Translations under genes and position numbers: made by a program | Notes under the pieces: generated by a model | What the model was told of the DNA's origin: nothing | The model's database searches: none | Seen by the model: only the letters and a program-made list of their open reading frames with translations | Part shown: positions 1 to 12,659 of the stretch, piece after piece | Numbering within the stretch: the first letter of the stretch is position 1 | How the letters are laid out: every line of letters begins with the position of its first letter | Source of the DNA: Oxyruncus cristatus | Lineage: Eukaryota; Chordata; Aves; Passeriformes; Cotingidae | Direction: 5' to 3' | DNA length: 64,000 nucleotides | Assembly: GCA_013399855.1 (NCBI GenBank) | Contig: VXAY01006156.1 | Span: 310,001 to 374,000 of the forward strand

Positions 1-991
1 AACACTTTTTGCTTTGTGAATCCACAATAAATTTTCTTGCTGATTACTCATGTAATCTAAGGATCTCCTGCTGTTTCATGGAGAGTCTTATTAATTTCAT
101 TCAAGTAGTAAAATTAGCACCTGTAGAGAACCCTTTATGACTTTTAAACTTTTATCATGTTTATAAGAACCTGCTTCATTTATCATGTAACGGTTTATTT
201 TATCTCTCAAAGTATTCATTGATTCTCAAGGATGTTTAATGAGGAAAAAAAAATTAAATAAAAGAAGTTATCATATCAGCAATGCTGCTTATCAGTGATA
301 GATTCAGGTGGGATCACCAGATCTGGAAGGTAGATTTTTGAACACTGAGAATTTAATTGTACCTTTTGAAGCCAGAAGGAGTGCTGAGACATTAACATGG
401 AACCTCTTTGTCTGGTTATGTCAGTAGGAACTGAATGAAGTACTCACTTTCTCATGTATATGTAGAGATTTTGTTCTTGGAGAGTCAGAGGAATGAACTG
501 GGGAATTCACTTATAGAAATAACATAAATGGATTGTAGAGTACCAAAGATTGATGATGAATCCTTGGAAGGGGAACATCAGGCCATTGCAGAAACTGGCC
601 TTGCAGCTGAGGCAGAGAGAGCAGAAGACACAACTTGAACCCTTCTTTGACAGTCACATATCTACACTATATTATCTTTTTCTTCTCTATATGGCTGATC
701 ACCAGTAATGCAAGATTTTAGCAAACCTCTACATGTGTAGTCTGAGATGAAATATGTTAAAATAATTTCTAATGTTATAATGAGGACAATAAACCTAGAA
801 TACCTGAATGAATACACCTGAATATTGTGTTACAGTTTGCACACACAAAAAGTATTTCAGGAAACTAATGCAGTACCTTTTCTTTCCATGAATTAAAGTC
901 TGTACCTATGACTCAGAGGTATTTTTATATTTCTTCTGAAAACTGCCTATTTCCAGTTGTAGAGGTGACTTGACAACAAAATGAGAGTATA
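1..991. other. AT-rich non-coding stretch
   Basis: I see no gene, RNA or recognisable repeat here. There is no open frame of useful length and no clear splice-bounded exon. Confidence 0.6.
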
Positions 992-1130
992 CCTAGAGGT
1001 GTACAAAGCCAGGCTGGATGGGGCTCTGAGCAACCTGGAGTAGTGAGAGGTGTCCCTGCCTCTGGCGGGGAAGTTGGAACAAGGTGATCCTTGAGACCCT
1101 TCCCAACCCAAACCAGTCTATGATTCGGTG
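992..1130 (+). mobile_element. CR1 retrotransposon, 3'-end fragment (plus strand)
   Basis: The sequence follows the 3' end of avian CR1 in sense orientation. It has the 'caggctggatggggctctga' run, then 'gcaacctgg', the 'ggtgtccctgcc' box, and the terminal 'cttcccaacccaaacc' box. It ends in a degraded octamer repeat (tctatgattcggtg). Only about 140 bases of the 3' untranslated end remain, so the copy is heavily 5'-truncated, as most CR1 insertions are. The diagnostic words match the copy at 2.2 kb better than those at 5.7, 15.7 and 36.0 kb, which suggests a different subfamily. The left boundary is approximate. Confidence 0.88.
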
Positions 1131-2164
1131 TTAGGTCCCAGAATACGGTCTCCTGTATGATGGATGGAAGTCCTTCATCAAAACCCCATGCTCATTAGTC
1201 ATTCATCTTTTTATTAAGTGAATATTCAAATAGGCTTAGAAAGGTGCAAGAATAACTGCTTGTGGCTTCTTTTCATGAACGAAGCATAAATTAATGATTT
1301 TCTAACGCAGATAGACATTATTTTTTTTTAAGGCAGTCTTGTCATATTTTGAGACACATGTTTCTTAAAAGCAGTATTCTGTGCTGTTTCACTTGCACTC
1401 CTTGAAGAAGAAAAGCTGTGTTTGATTATCCCAAATGGGAGGTTAACCAGTGATGTCTGCAGCAGGGTCAGGGTTCAGGTAACTGAACTGAAGTGGGGGA
1501 AAACAAATATGGGATCCATATGTTAGCTGGGGGGATATGTGGTCGAGTAGTTTGGAGGACTGGAGTGAAAATTCAGTGTTGTGAAACTAACAAGGAATTT
1601 GAGAGTAAGCATAACAGTGACTGACATAATTTTGAATTTTATGTGGATTTCATCCAAGTTCTTTCAGGGCACATTTCTCCATGATACCACAGTGCAAAAC
1701 ATTTTTTGAATTTCATTGTTTTGATTTTTTTTCTGCTTGTTTACATGTGTTTATGTGATAAAATTTTTTGATGTGATCTTTACCCAGCTGAGTGGTATGC
1801 TCATTCTAAAAGCAGATTTCAAAATCCTCGATTATAAAAGATCTAAATAAGCTGCATGTGTTAAATTCTGTGGTAAGTACTGAAAACTGTTCAAACATCT
1901 GTTTCTCTCAAATGAGGCAACAATAATTGTATTATTATTTTTTCTGAAATAAGTTTTTGAAAGATGAAAACTGCTTTCATTTTTCCATGTCTTGAATACT
2001 CAAATGAAATTTACAGTCTAAACTTAGAATCTTCTCAGGAATGAAACTCCCCTTGTTTTCACTGTAACTCTAGAAGGCCTGTAACTCTGTGGTGCCTTGG
2101 GATGTTCTTAAAAGCTTTTGATAGCCTGTATACCCTGATAATTAAGGTGGAAATCCTAAAATAA
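1131..2164. other. non-coding spacer between two CR1 fragments
   Basis: AT-rich sequence with short A and T runs. No gene or repeat family was recognised. Confidence 0.55.
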
Positions 2165-2610
2165 CACAATTGTTTGGGTTGGAAGGGATCTTAAAGATCA
2201 TCTAATTCCAACCCCTCTGCCTTGGGCAGGAACACCTTCTACTAGACAGGGTTGCTCAGAGCCCCATCCAGCCCAACCCTGAACACTCCTAGGGATGGGG
2301 TATCCACAGATTCCCTTGGTAACCTGTCCTGGTGTCTCATAACACTCACAGTGCAGAATTTCTTTTTATTTTCTAATCTAGACTTGCCATCTTTCAGTGT
2401 AAATTCATTATCCCTCGTCCATCACTGCATGCCTTTGTAAAAAGTCCCTCTCTGGCTTTCCTGAAAGTCCCTTTTAGGTACTGGAATGTGCTCCTCTGAG
2501 CCTTCTCTTTTCCAGGCTGAACAACACTAAGTCTCTCAGCCTGTCTTCACAGGAGAGAAGCCCTCTGATCATGTTGCCATTCTTCTGCATTATTGCCTCC
2601 CCCTCTCCTC
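2165..2610 (-). mobile_element. CR1 retrotransposon, 3' part (minus strand)
   Basis: Read on the minus strand this is a 5'-truncated CR1. The plus strand begins with 'gggttggaagggatct' and 'atctaattccaacccc', the inverted 3' terminal box. It continues through 'gctcagagccccatcc', 'agcccaaccctgaacac', and, after a more divergent middle, 'ctgagccttctcttttcc aggctgaac' and 'ctctcagcctgtcttcac'. The octamer repeat at the 3' end is almost lost, with only 'aacacaat' remaining. The short plus-strand frame at 2252-2440 is antisense to this element and is not a gene. Divergence is greater than in the 15.7 kb copy, so this looks older. Both ends are approximate. Confidence 0.9.
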
Positions 2611-5192
2611 TGTTTGTATTGGTTGGGGAGTTTTGTAAAGAATAAGTGTTCTACTTGTTTAGAGGTGTATTAAAAAAACTCAGTAGAATATTTGAAAGAA
2701 TTAGCCCATTTTGGTCACTGCCATTCTATCACATTAAAAATAAATTGCTCTCCTCTTGGAGAAAATATTAAAAATGAAACAAACAAATAAAAAAGACACT
2801 GCACAGTAGATATTCAAAATACATCAGAAATTCTAAGCTGTCTTTTTTTTCCACCAAGAATCATAGGTATTTTCACCGCATGGAGGACATTATTTTTTTC
2901 CTCTGATAAAATGCCTGACATCGTAAATCCATAGCTTTGACTCTGTCAGCTGGATGCTAAAACATGATGCCTGCTCCTGAAACATCTTCTAGGGTGTGTA
3001 ACTCAAGGTAAGTATGCATGCCCTGCAAATAGACCTACCGCTCTCAAGCTCACATCCCATCAAATCTAATTAAGAACAATATTGCTGACTAGACAAATTT
3101 CTGTGGTAAAAAAATCATTCCAGTCCACTTTATGGAAGTATAATATCAGCCAGGTTATTACAAACTTGGAAACAGTGTTGCAAAAAGGAAAAAGAACACA
3201 TTGTCAACATATATCCAAAGCCCAGGTCTCTTAGTCTGTATTTCTCCCAGGGCCTTTGCCAGCATTTGGAAATCCATCACTGTCCTGCTGATTGAGGGTT
3301 GTTTGTCACAACTCTAATATTTCTCTGGTTGCTGTTGACTAGTTACACCTCTGCCTCATTTGCTATTGGCTCCGTTCATGTTAATCTTAAGGGTGCGTTC
3401 TCTTTTCAGGAGTGGTTTGGCTCAGGAGGGACATTAATTGTCACCTAGTACAGTGCTGCTCATGTTTGTCAAAGTTACATGGGCAGCCCTGGTAAGGAGA
3501 TGGTGCTTTGTAAAGTACCTCTCAAGGTACCTTCCCATTGCTTTTTAAGACAAAATCTGCCAAAGGTAATTATCGTAACAATAATTTAGTGCACAGTTTT
3601 GGTCTTGTTAGGAGTACAATATAATCTTGGTGAAATGATCTTTTCCATGTTAATCAGTCATTCAGAGAGCTGTCTTTCATGTTTCTTGCTCCTCTGAGAA
3701 GTGGATTGAAGCTCAGTAATTGAAAAGGCACTGAATGACAGAAGATAATATACTGCTCTATATCAGGGTCTGGTTTTGGCCAAATACTGAAATGCTTATA
3801 AAGGCTAAGTTCAGTTTTCTCGCAGTAATGTAAATGTCACAAATTTTAATAATTCCCTGTAAACCCCCTCCATTTTTCCAATCTCAAACCTCTCAGATGT
3901 ATAAATTCCTTACTGAATTAGTATGTCACCAGATGATACCAGACAAGCAGAAACTTTGGGTTTTTCCATTGTGTTTTCTATTGTTGCATCAGGGTGTGTT
4001 GGATTTATATACTTTCTTGCATCTGGCCATAATTTCATAACATTGGAAACCCCCCACCTATTTTAAAAAATCAAACTTTTATAAAGTGCATCTAACAAAT
4101 CTAGTTTTTATTATTAGGAAAGGCTTTGATCTGCTTTTATCTTTTTTATCTGTAATAAAGTGAAGTGACACCAGTACTCCTTCCCTCATGAATAACTGCC
4201 TTTCTCTCTGTATTCAGGTGAGACAAAAATGAAGCAAACCTCTCTGTGAAAGAGACATTCTAAATGGAACTCTATCACAGAACCCTTAAGAATAAGTTTA
4301 TTAAAGTAAATTTTTGTGTATCAGTTGTGGCCTTGGAGGATTTTTTCTACAGGTGTAAGACTTTCAGGTAAGAAACATGAAAACTTTATCATCTAATGTA
4401 CGATATCAGTGGAGGAAAACTTTAAATACTTTAGCAGAGGTCCTGAATAGTTGATGAATTGTCTAAAATAAATATTGTATTTATATTATGACACATGATC
4501 CCCTCCACTAACCCCCAAGTTTAATAATCTCTTTTGTACTGAGACCTTTGTCTGCTGTAAATAGATAATAAGGACAAGGCAGGCTTTAAATTTGTGATCC
4601 AAATTTGTCTAACCAGCAACACAAGCCCAGGTTTGGTGCTTTATGAGCTACATTTGACAGCCACAATAAGCACTTAATTTGTAAAAAAAAGTACATTTTT
4701 TTCTAAAATAATTTAATGGAATTTTGATATAAAGGGTTTCTAGGTGTTATGAAAACATGGATAGAAAACCACTGTATTACATAAGACAGTCTCTTTGAAG
4801 CTGTCTGCTTCTCGTAGCATATAAATGCTATTTTTACACATGCAGTGAATGTCTGCTGACCCTGAAATACAGAATTTTGACATTCAATATATTTTTTATT
4901 TAATATTGTAGCCTTTCATGCTTTACCATTATTTGGAATGTCCACCTTCTGGCAGAAGTTTAGTTAATTCATATGCTTAATGTTCCTCCACTGCTTACAA
5001 AGTGTTAACAGATACTAATTTTGACTCTGGGACACCAGTAGTGTGTTAGTATTTAAATCAATTGTGGTATGCATTTTTCAAAGTAGCATTTATACAAGAT
5101 GACTTTTGGTCTTTGCACAAACATAGTTATATCAGAGTTTTGTATTTTGTTACATAAAACTCCCAAAAATATGAATTTAAAACTGGAGGTCC

Positions 5193-5194
<2 letters not shown>
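2611..5194. other. non-coding stretch without recognised genes
   Basis: AT-rich throughout. The only frame of note (3834-4040, 68 codons) has no recognisable domain. No repeat family was identified by eye. Confidence 0.55.

Positions 5195-5245
<51 letters not shown>
5195..5245. repeat. poly(T) tract, 51 bases
   Basis: An uninterrupted run of 51 T. It is the longest homopolymer in the window. No retrogene body was recognised on either side, so it could be an expanded mononucleotide microsatellite or the A-tail of an unrecognised minus-strand retrocopy. Its exact length is unreliable in most sequencing data. Confidence 0.95.
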
Positions 5246-5250
<5 letters not shown>

Positions 5251-5721
5251 TTACTTCTAGAATGTGAAAAACAGTCTCCATGATTTTGACTTTTGTTCTT
5301 CTAAATTATCTGTGGAACAGCAGGTGACAGGAAGGATGCTAAGTGTGGCACCAAAAGTAAGAAATCATTATAAAGCTTCAAAAGTATTAAAATTTCACTC
5401 TGTCAAGACTTTTACTGCAATATAGTTTAAGAAGTCTATTTGTCATGTACAGAAACAATGGGAAACATTAATTATCTGTTTTTTTAAGGTCCTTTTAGAA
5501 GCACTTTCTGTAAGTGAATTTCATATGTTTCCTTTGTGCTTCTGAAAACATTCTGCTATCATAAACATCACAGAAAATGTATAGTTTGATTTTTATGATA
5601 GAGAGAGAGAATTATCTGGAACCAATTTTTTAAAATCACTGGAGTTTTTAAAATGACTGCAAAATTCTCAACATTTCTTTTTCATCCTCAAAGACAATGC
5701 GTTTGAAATATGAATGTCACT
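5246..5721. other. non-coding spacer
   Basis: AT-rich. It contains a short (GA)n run near 5600 and nothing else that can be named. Confidence 0.55.
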
Positions 5722-5950
5722 TCATAGAATCATAGAATCAGACGGGTTGGAAAGGACCTCTGAGATCATCAAGTCCAACCCTTGATCCAACACCACTGCA
5801 GTTACCAGACTATGGCACTCAGTGCCACGTCCAGCCTCATCTTAAAATCCTCCAGGGACGGAGAATCCACCACCTCCCTGCGCAGCCCATTCCAATGGCT
5901 GATTACCCTCTCTGGAAAGAATTTCTCCCTAATATCTAACCTAAACCTGG
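5722..5950 (-). mobile_element. CR1 retrotransposon, 3'-end fragment (minus strand)
   Basis: It opens on the plus strand with two inverted octamers (tcatagaatcatagaatc), the 3' terminus of CR1. The boxes 'gggttggaaaggacctctga', 'gatcatcaagtccaaccc' and 'ttgatccaacacc' follow. It then runs through the last part of the ORF2 region, read antisense, until similarity stops after 'aacctaaacct' near 5949. Its word pattern is the same as the copies at 15.7 kb and 36.0 kb, so the three probably belong to one subfamily. It is about 230 bases long and 5'-truncated. Confidence 0.95.
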
Positions 5951-8900
5951 ATTCAATGTAAGTGCATAAGCAGTGCATGTTACCTCACCTTGCACTCCTG
6001 TCTTTTAAGTCCCTCATGCAGTCTCTCTCTTTACTGATTCTAGATAATGGAGCATCATTTGGCTCACGTCTCTGACTGCCTTGGTTGGCAGTCCAGCTCA
6101 AGCACACTGGTGTTCTTTTCAGCAAGAGTGGAGAGGATATGATGCATGCCCTTACCTCAGCAGATAATCAGGATATTATAAAATGCATACATTGATTCCT
6201 CAAGTCAGACTATGTGATGAAAGATTCTTTTCAATACTGTGTAACACTGTATTTTGAATGCAGCTGTAATACTAAAAAGTCAAAGTGATTTTCATATTGG
6301 GTTGGGGTTTTTTTAAGGGAGAAAAATTAAAAAAAGCCTATCTGCTTTTGAGGACAGAGTATTCTACTAGGGCAGCAAAATTACGTGAAATTGCAAATCT
6401 CAAACACCTTAATTGAAAACACCAGTGTGAGTATATTGCATTATGCCAGTGATTCTGTCGTGTCTTCCCCTTCAAACTGATGGCATGGCAAACCAAAAGA
6501 TCAGAAAACTAACCCAAAATGACAAAAAACCCCCAAACCAATCTTACTGAAACAAACAAACTTTATTTACAATTTCTTTAAGTAAGCCTGGTATTTCATC
6601 CCATTGGCTGACTGATATCTGATTAGCACATAGCATAGACACTACTGCTTTAGTAGGAAGGAAAATCAGAACTTTTAAAGGTTATGTTAAACGTCTGCAT
6701 TCTTTCTTGCATTTTTAAGAGAAGATAATAAAATACTAAATAGCTACCTTGACTGAGGAAAAGGTGACTGGCTGCCAAACAGTTTAAGATATTCCATGTA
6801 GGTATTCATATTATCAGGAAGACTCCTTAAGCAAGATAAAATACAACCGGAACAGTTCTAGGAACTGTAATAATAGTCAGTGGCATGGGATTGTCAGCAG
6901 ATTTAGGAGGAGGAATGGAGGAAAGTTCATAAGAGATGGATGAAGAATTAGAACAAGAGTAGCATACCACACTTGAAGAGTTTAATGTCTCCTAATAGTA
7001 AAATCTGAGTAAATTCTGCATTGTTACCACAGCAAGTATTAGCATAGCTCTGTTGCTCTACATGAAGAGTAATCTGGCAGGAATTGACTTGAAACATCAT
7101 TACATTTTTAAATTAAAAAAGGATCAATATTATTCAGCACAGATATAATGAAAATGACAGAGCTCTCTGGAAGAAGTAAAAGTAGAATCCTTGTTCTAAC
7201 TTAAGATGGGCAGCCACTTCTAGAAATAATGGGAAGTGACAAAGCCACACTGATTACCTTTTATTTCTGGGAGTTGATTCTCAAATGAGGAAGTCATTGG
7301 AGCATTAAGAGGAAATTATGAAGAATGTCAGTGTATATGTGCAGGATGATAAACAATAGAAAATGTGTTTGTGTCATCTTTACATCTTTTATTCTTAAGA
7401 ATCAGACATTTGCTTTAATACCTGGTGATATATGAAGGCCTGACATCATCTCTGAGATATGTACCATCTCTTTACATAGTACACACTAAGGCTAGATATA
7501 ATATGGACTTATTACTCTGTCAAGACTTTTATGAGAAGTTGAAAGCTCTGTCTGAGTGCAATGTGGAATGAGGAAAGCTGTTTGAAAGCTAGAAGGTTGA
7601 TAAGCCAATAATATTTCCTTCCCATCTTTATTTCTGAATATCTAACACAGTACTCTCATTCATAGACCTCTATGGTTTGTATGTGCTGATAAACAGAATA
7701 CAGAACATTCATATTTTAATGACCAATTTAGTAATAATTAATATACTCATTACTAGTGATTAGAAATGTAAATAATAATAAGTGGAAAGAGGTAAGACTT
7801 ATGAGAGCCTCCTATGTTTGATTTGGAGGGAAGAACAATTTAAAGGGTTTCTACCAGATATAGGGATGTGTTAATGAACGTGGGAATATTACAACAAGTT
7901 TTCTTTCTTGATTACAGGTTGAATATTTCAACTGTGTTTTAATTTCAATAATATATTTTGAACAGTGTGAGAGAGCAGGGTCTTTCCGTAACATTACTCA
8001 CAAAGCTATATAAAAATCTTGTTCCTCTTGCTCCTGAGATAGTTTTATTGTCTATGTGTCACCATAGCTGAGTCATCATTTTTGAGGGGAACTTTCATAA
8101 CCCTTTTGTAACTCTAGCTTGGCACTTAATTAGACTTGGCTGCTCTGATGAGGTTGCAGCAGTAATTGTGTCTGCATATCCTTTTTCACATGAAATATTT
8201 AGTTATTAGCCATTGCGAGCTACTTTGGCCTTTTGAGAAGAGAGAGCCAGCTAACAATTATAACAGTTATTTCAAACGTCTAATTACCTAATGCATATCT
8301 TATTCAAATATAAATAGAGATACTGATAAATATTCTTAGACATTTTGAGAAAAGTCATCTGAAATAATTGAGAAATCTTGTCACTTTATAGATACCTGCC
8401 ATCGAGCAAGTGTAAGTTTGACTTGTCATTCTAATTACAGTTTGAATTTGTCTGTAGCTGAATCTTTCCCAGTGCTAAATGATAGAGATGACACAGATGA
8501 CTTTACTAAAAATACTGAATAGTACATCGAGTACTGTGCTTCATACATTATTTCCGTAATTATGGACAACGAAATTACGAAATTATTTCCATAGAGAACA
8601 GTATGGAATTATTGACCACAATGAGTATCATTAGACTGTACAATCAATTAAAATTCATTAAATAAATCGAAAGTGATACCAGTGACTCCTTCTCAATCAG
8701 TCTTTTTTTTCTTTTCTTTTTTTTTTTTAACATTACTGTCTATGTATTTCTTGCTTGTTATTTCTACTTGCTTTTAATGACTTTTAATGACTCCATAAGT
8801 AGAGAAATGCTTTTACTAGATCAGTGAACCTTTGGCCATATTACTGCAGCCATTAAGTCTATGAGATGGTGCTCCAAATTTGTTGCAATCAGAAGATGAA

Positions 8901-10341
8901 AGCAATGTGAACTTAAAAATGTTTTATATACTTTTTCCACGTTAAACAGGATAATTTATCATGGTATTATCAAGGGGACAATTGAATTCTTAACACATAA
9001 GCTATTGCATACTGAAGTTTATTTTCTGTGTTCCTAGCACACTGTTTCCCCCTGCATGTCTGGGGCTCATATACAAATTATTTAGAACCACCTGTTCATA
9101 TGATTACACCCTTCCTGGTTGGCATTGCCAAATACTTGGAAGTCAGTTTATTGCTTTATTAAAAGGAAGCTGCTGTGGAGCTCATCACAGCATTAGCCAT
9201 TCCTTGCCTGAGTGTTGAGACAGATGGCTTGTAGAGATGACTTAAATCAGGCAATAAATTTGAATGACTCACAGAAATTTTGATCAAATAATTTGAGATG
9301 TATCTAGAATTCTCATTTTGAAAGAATGAGACAGCTTTGTCAATCTTCCAGTTTGTTAGTTTTCTCTATTTTATCATGCAAATAAAAGGAGTACAGACTA
9401 AAGTGTAAACTCTAAAGTAGATTATTGAAACTTGTAATTTGCACTGTAACCATATTTCTGGTTGCGTTTTTAGCCATGTTTGATTGCAAACAAAAAACAC
9501 ATGATGGATGTTTCTAGGTCTTCATTCTACATGTTAGACATTTTCTGCAGTGAGAGGAAAAAATACATGGGATGCACTGAATGCAGTGTTTTAAGAGACC
9601 TGGCATCTAGCCATCTTGATTTATGTAGCATCAGCCTAGACAAATTTTTGTGACACTGAGCCAAACATTAATCAAAGTTTAATTGATTTACCAATATGAA
9701 GCAGAAAAAGCACATGTTCTTCCATGCAGTACAGGTTTCTTACTATTCCACATGTGCTGTGAAGAATGGACTTTCTTTCTAGGAAAATAGCAAAAGATAC
9801 CTTAGAAGAGAAACATACAGATTGAATATAGTACAGAATGAAATCTAAAACTCAAATAACTCAACAGATAAAGGCTTAATATAACCACTGTTTGCTGGCA
9901 AATCCTGAGCAGCAGTGCTCTGCAAAGGGGAGATTCAGAAAATAATTTATCATTAATTTCTTCATATTAGGAAGTTTATCCATTGAACATGTCTGGCTTA
10001 CAAGACATAGAATCACTTGAGATCTTTTTGAAATCCAATGGTTTGAGTAGCTCTCCAACCAAAATAATGAACTAAAAAAATGATATTGCAGAATAGAAAC
10101 TTAGATGATGTTTTAGAGGATGTTAAATATTATTGAAGTTGTCAAAAGTACTATACTTAAAATTTCTCTCATTTATTTATATCTTCTTACTCTATTTTTG
10201 TGAATACATTCCGACTTGTCAGGTTTTACATAGTTCAAATAAATGATTTTTTTAAAGTTGACATTTGAATTTTGTGTCTTGTTTTCCTATTTCCTCTAGC
10301 CTATTCCTCTCAGTATTAGAGTAGAAGATGGTTGATTCTAA
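5951..10341. other. long non-coding stretch with a homeodomain-type motif cluster
   Basis: No gene or transposon was recognised. Between 8127 and 8437 there are three TAATTA cores plus several other ATTA sites, and a small inverted repeat at 8551-8582. The minus-strand frame at 9876-10058 (60 codons) has no recognisable domain. Whether any part is a conserved non-coding element cannot be told without an alignment. Confidence 0.5.
8551..8582. repeat. short imperfect inverted repeat
   Basis: The left arm 'tttccgtaatt' (8551-8561) pairs with the right arm 'aattacgaaa' (8573-8582) across an 11-base loop. It is nearly perfect and AT-rich. It has no terminator or RNA-gene context, so it is probably a chance or slippage structure. 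Confidence 0.5.
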
Positions 10342-11250
10342 GTGAAATTCTGGCTAGGTAGCCAATCGGAGACTTTTGTGACATCTCTACGAATGACATA
10401 TTTAACACAAACCGGAAAAGAAGGTGTGTGGCCCAGAAGAAGACATGAGCCTGGAGAGGAACGGAGGAGAACAACAGATAGCAATGTAGCCTCCAAGGTC
10501 AGTGGAGCAGGAGTGGGGAGGAGAGGCCCCGGGGGGGCCCCTCTCCCTCTCCAGCAGGGGAAAAGACTTAAAAACTAAAACCCCTGCCACCTGTGGAAGA
10601 TTATTTGGAGTGAAGAAACTTTCATGTGGGTCCCCCCCCAACCGGAGGCCTGGATGGCCCAGGGAGGGTAGAGATGGGTTGAGGCCAAAACTGAATCCCT
10701 TGGAAACTGTATGTAGCAACTGCAGAAGAATTGCAGCCACGAAATAGTGGAGAAGGCGTTAAACTCTCCTTGGAGGGACTGAGTCCCCTCACGCCCTTGG
10801 GACTTTGTCCAAAGCTGAGCCTAACAGTAAGCCCCCGATATCGGGCACCCAGTGCAATTTCAGACCGGGTGTGATGGCAGGACGACCCATTTCATTGCAA
10901 GTGGGGGAGCGGTGGTGAGATTAGAGCGGCCAGCCGCGACCGAGAGCCAAGACTGGGTGTCTGGCCAAAAGCAGAGAGTCAGAAGAATTCCAGAGAGTGA
11001 GAGAAAAAAGAGGCTACTTGGAGCAGAGGAAGCATAGCGCTGAAGAATGTTCTGGGGTATGGACTGAGCCAAAAAGAAACCCAGAACCCCTGTGACCCCG
11101 TGAGGGGTGGTGGGTCTCAGGAAACCCCCTGAAACTCCTCATGGAAGAAACCTCCACAGAGCCCTAGACCCCATAGTGACGACATGGTAAAGCCTCAGTG
11201 GCTGTAAACAGGTGGCTAGAAGTGGGAGGCAGACTCCCTTCCATTCCAGT

Positions 11251-11267
11251 AGAGAGAGAGAGAGAGA
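11251..11267. repeat. (AG)n microsatellite
   Basis: An uninterrupted run of about eight AG units inside the GC-rich LTR-like block. Confidence 0.85.
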
Positions 11268-11456
11268 TTTTTGAACTGCAGTGGTTTAGAACTGTTACCT
11301 TAAAACCTTTTTTTTCCCCCTTCTCCTTCTTCCTCTGGACTGCTTTTGAAGAAAAGAAGGAGAAGTAATATTTGTAAATATGTAAATTTGTTATTATAAA
11401 AAAACTAGTTTAAGTTGTTGTGTATATAAGTATTCCCTTAGTTCTTATCGTGTAAT

Positions 11457-11462
11457 AATAAA
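11457..11462 (+). terminator. AATAAA polyadenylation signal of the LTR-like block
   Basis: AATAAA near the right edge of the 10.3-11.5 kb block, followed within 20 bases by a T-rich stretch. Its position fits the R/U5 part of an LTR. On sequence alone such hexamers are common in AT-rich DNA. Confidence 0.4.
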
Positions 11463-11520
11463 TTTTAATATTAATCCCCACGTCAAAGAGAAGATTTGGT
11501 TTGTCTATGCGAACACATCT

Positions 11521-12659
11521 TACCTATTAGCAAAATTTATTGGCTTAATACAAACCATACAGAAAGCAAGGAGTTAAACCTTTAACACCCTTATAAATAA
11601 ATTTCCTTAAATAAAAATGCTAATATAGATATTTACGTTTGTTAACAGTAACCACAAAGTTGAGCTGGATTCAAAATTATGTTAATAGGCACAGAAACAG
11701 AATATAAATTTTTCAAACTGGAAATCAAACAGGACTGCAGGTTAATAGTTTCAAAAGACAAAGTTAATGGTTGATTTACAAATACGAAACAATATATATT
11801 ACTTTTTCACTACATAGAATGCCTTCCGAAAAGAGAAACAAAAGCTTGTTTGCATTGGTCTTTATTCACTAAATGATGTCCTGAAGTCCTCTTCATTCTT
11901 AAATGCTTAATTTTCCAGCAAATGTTTTTCTGAAAAGCAAAAGAAAACTCATGTTAATGAAAACACTAAACACATATAAAAAAATTTTTTTTTTTTACTA
12001 AAAAGTAAAGAGATGATTTTTTTCTTATAATATTCCTCAGATATTTGTAAAAGTGGAAAGAAGAATTTTGTATGGCTTAATGTTGAAAACTACATTCAAT
12101 GGAGAGGATGCACATTCTCATGTCTTTGAAACACTTGGCATGCCAGAGTGATTCCTAAACACTTCAGAAAATACACAGTATAAATTGAGCAAAAGAGCCA
12201 CTATGGAACAAGCTATCATCCAAAAACTAAGCTTATAATCTGGAAATTTGAATGGCACCTGTGACACCCCAGCCCAGAACCCTCAAGCTTTACCAGGAGT
12301 ATTACTTTTATTTAACACTCCAAGAGTTCCCACTGAATTCTTGCAGAGCCTTTGGCTCTTTACTATCTTGAGGTCACATAGACAGAACACAGTACACATT
12401 TTTCCTCAAGAGATTTCTTCTAATTTAGTGAGAAAATACGCATTTTGGCAAAAGGGGTAAAATAGAATCAAGAAGATTCCACAAAGCACTCAGCAAACAT
12501 CAACCTAAAACTTAGTAAAATACAACCTATTGGTTTAAGTTACCCACAAGAGACTAAGGAAACAGATTAACAGAAGGAACAGGAGTAAAGAGAGAGCGAA
12601 CAGAGAAGGAGTCAAGTAAGTGATTAGAATAAGAGAACAACTGAGAATCCTTCATGTGG
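11521..12659. other. non-coding spacer between two LTR-like blocks
   Basis: AT-rich, with a short T run near 11990. The 70-codon frame at 12248-12460 shows no recognisable domain. No repeat family was named. Confidence 0.5.

Larger units (their letters stand above)
10342..11520 (+). mobile_element. GC-rich LTR-like retroelement block (plus strand)
   Basis: This block is sharply richer in GC than both flanks. It contains a TATA-like 'atatttaac' at 10398-10406, a long G/A-rich body with an (AG)n run at 11251-11267, and an AATAAA signal at 11457-11462 followed by a T-rich tail. That order fits a long LTR or LTR-plus-leader of an endogenous retrovirus in plus orientation. The frames inside it (10342-10578, 10402-10740, 10502-10747, 10852-11037) overlap on both strands and show no gag, pol or env motif. 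The ends were set by the change in base composition, and no target-site duplication was found. The exact family was not recognised. Alternatives are a non-coding first exon with a GC-rich promoter, or another repeat type. Confidence 0.55.

Noticed and set aside
10402..10740. 112-codon minus-strand frame in the 10.3 kb block
   Set aside because: It overlaps two plus-strand frames in the same GC-rich block and shows no retroviral or host domain.
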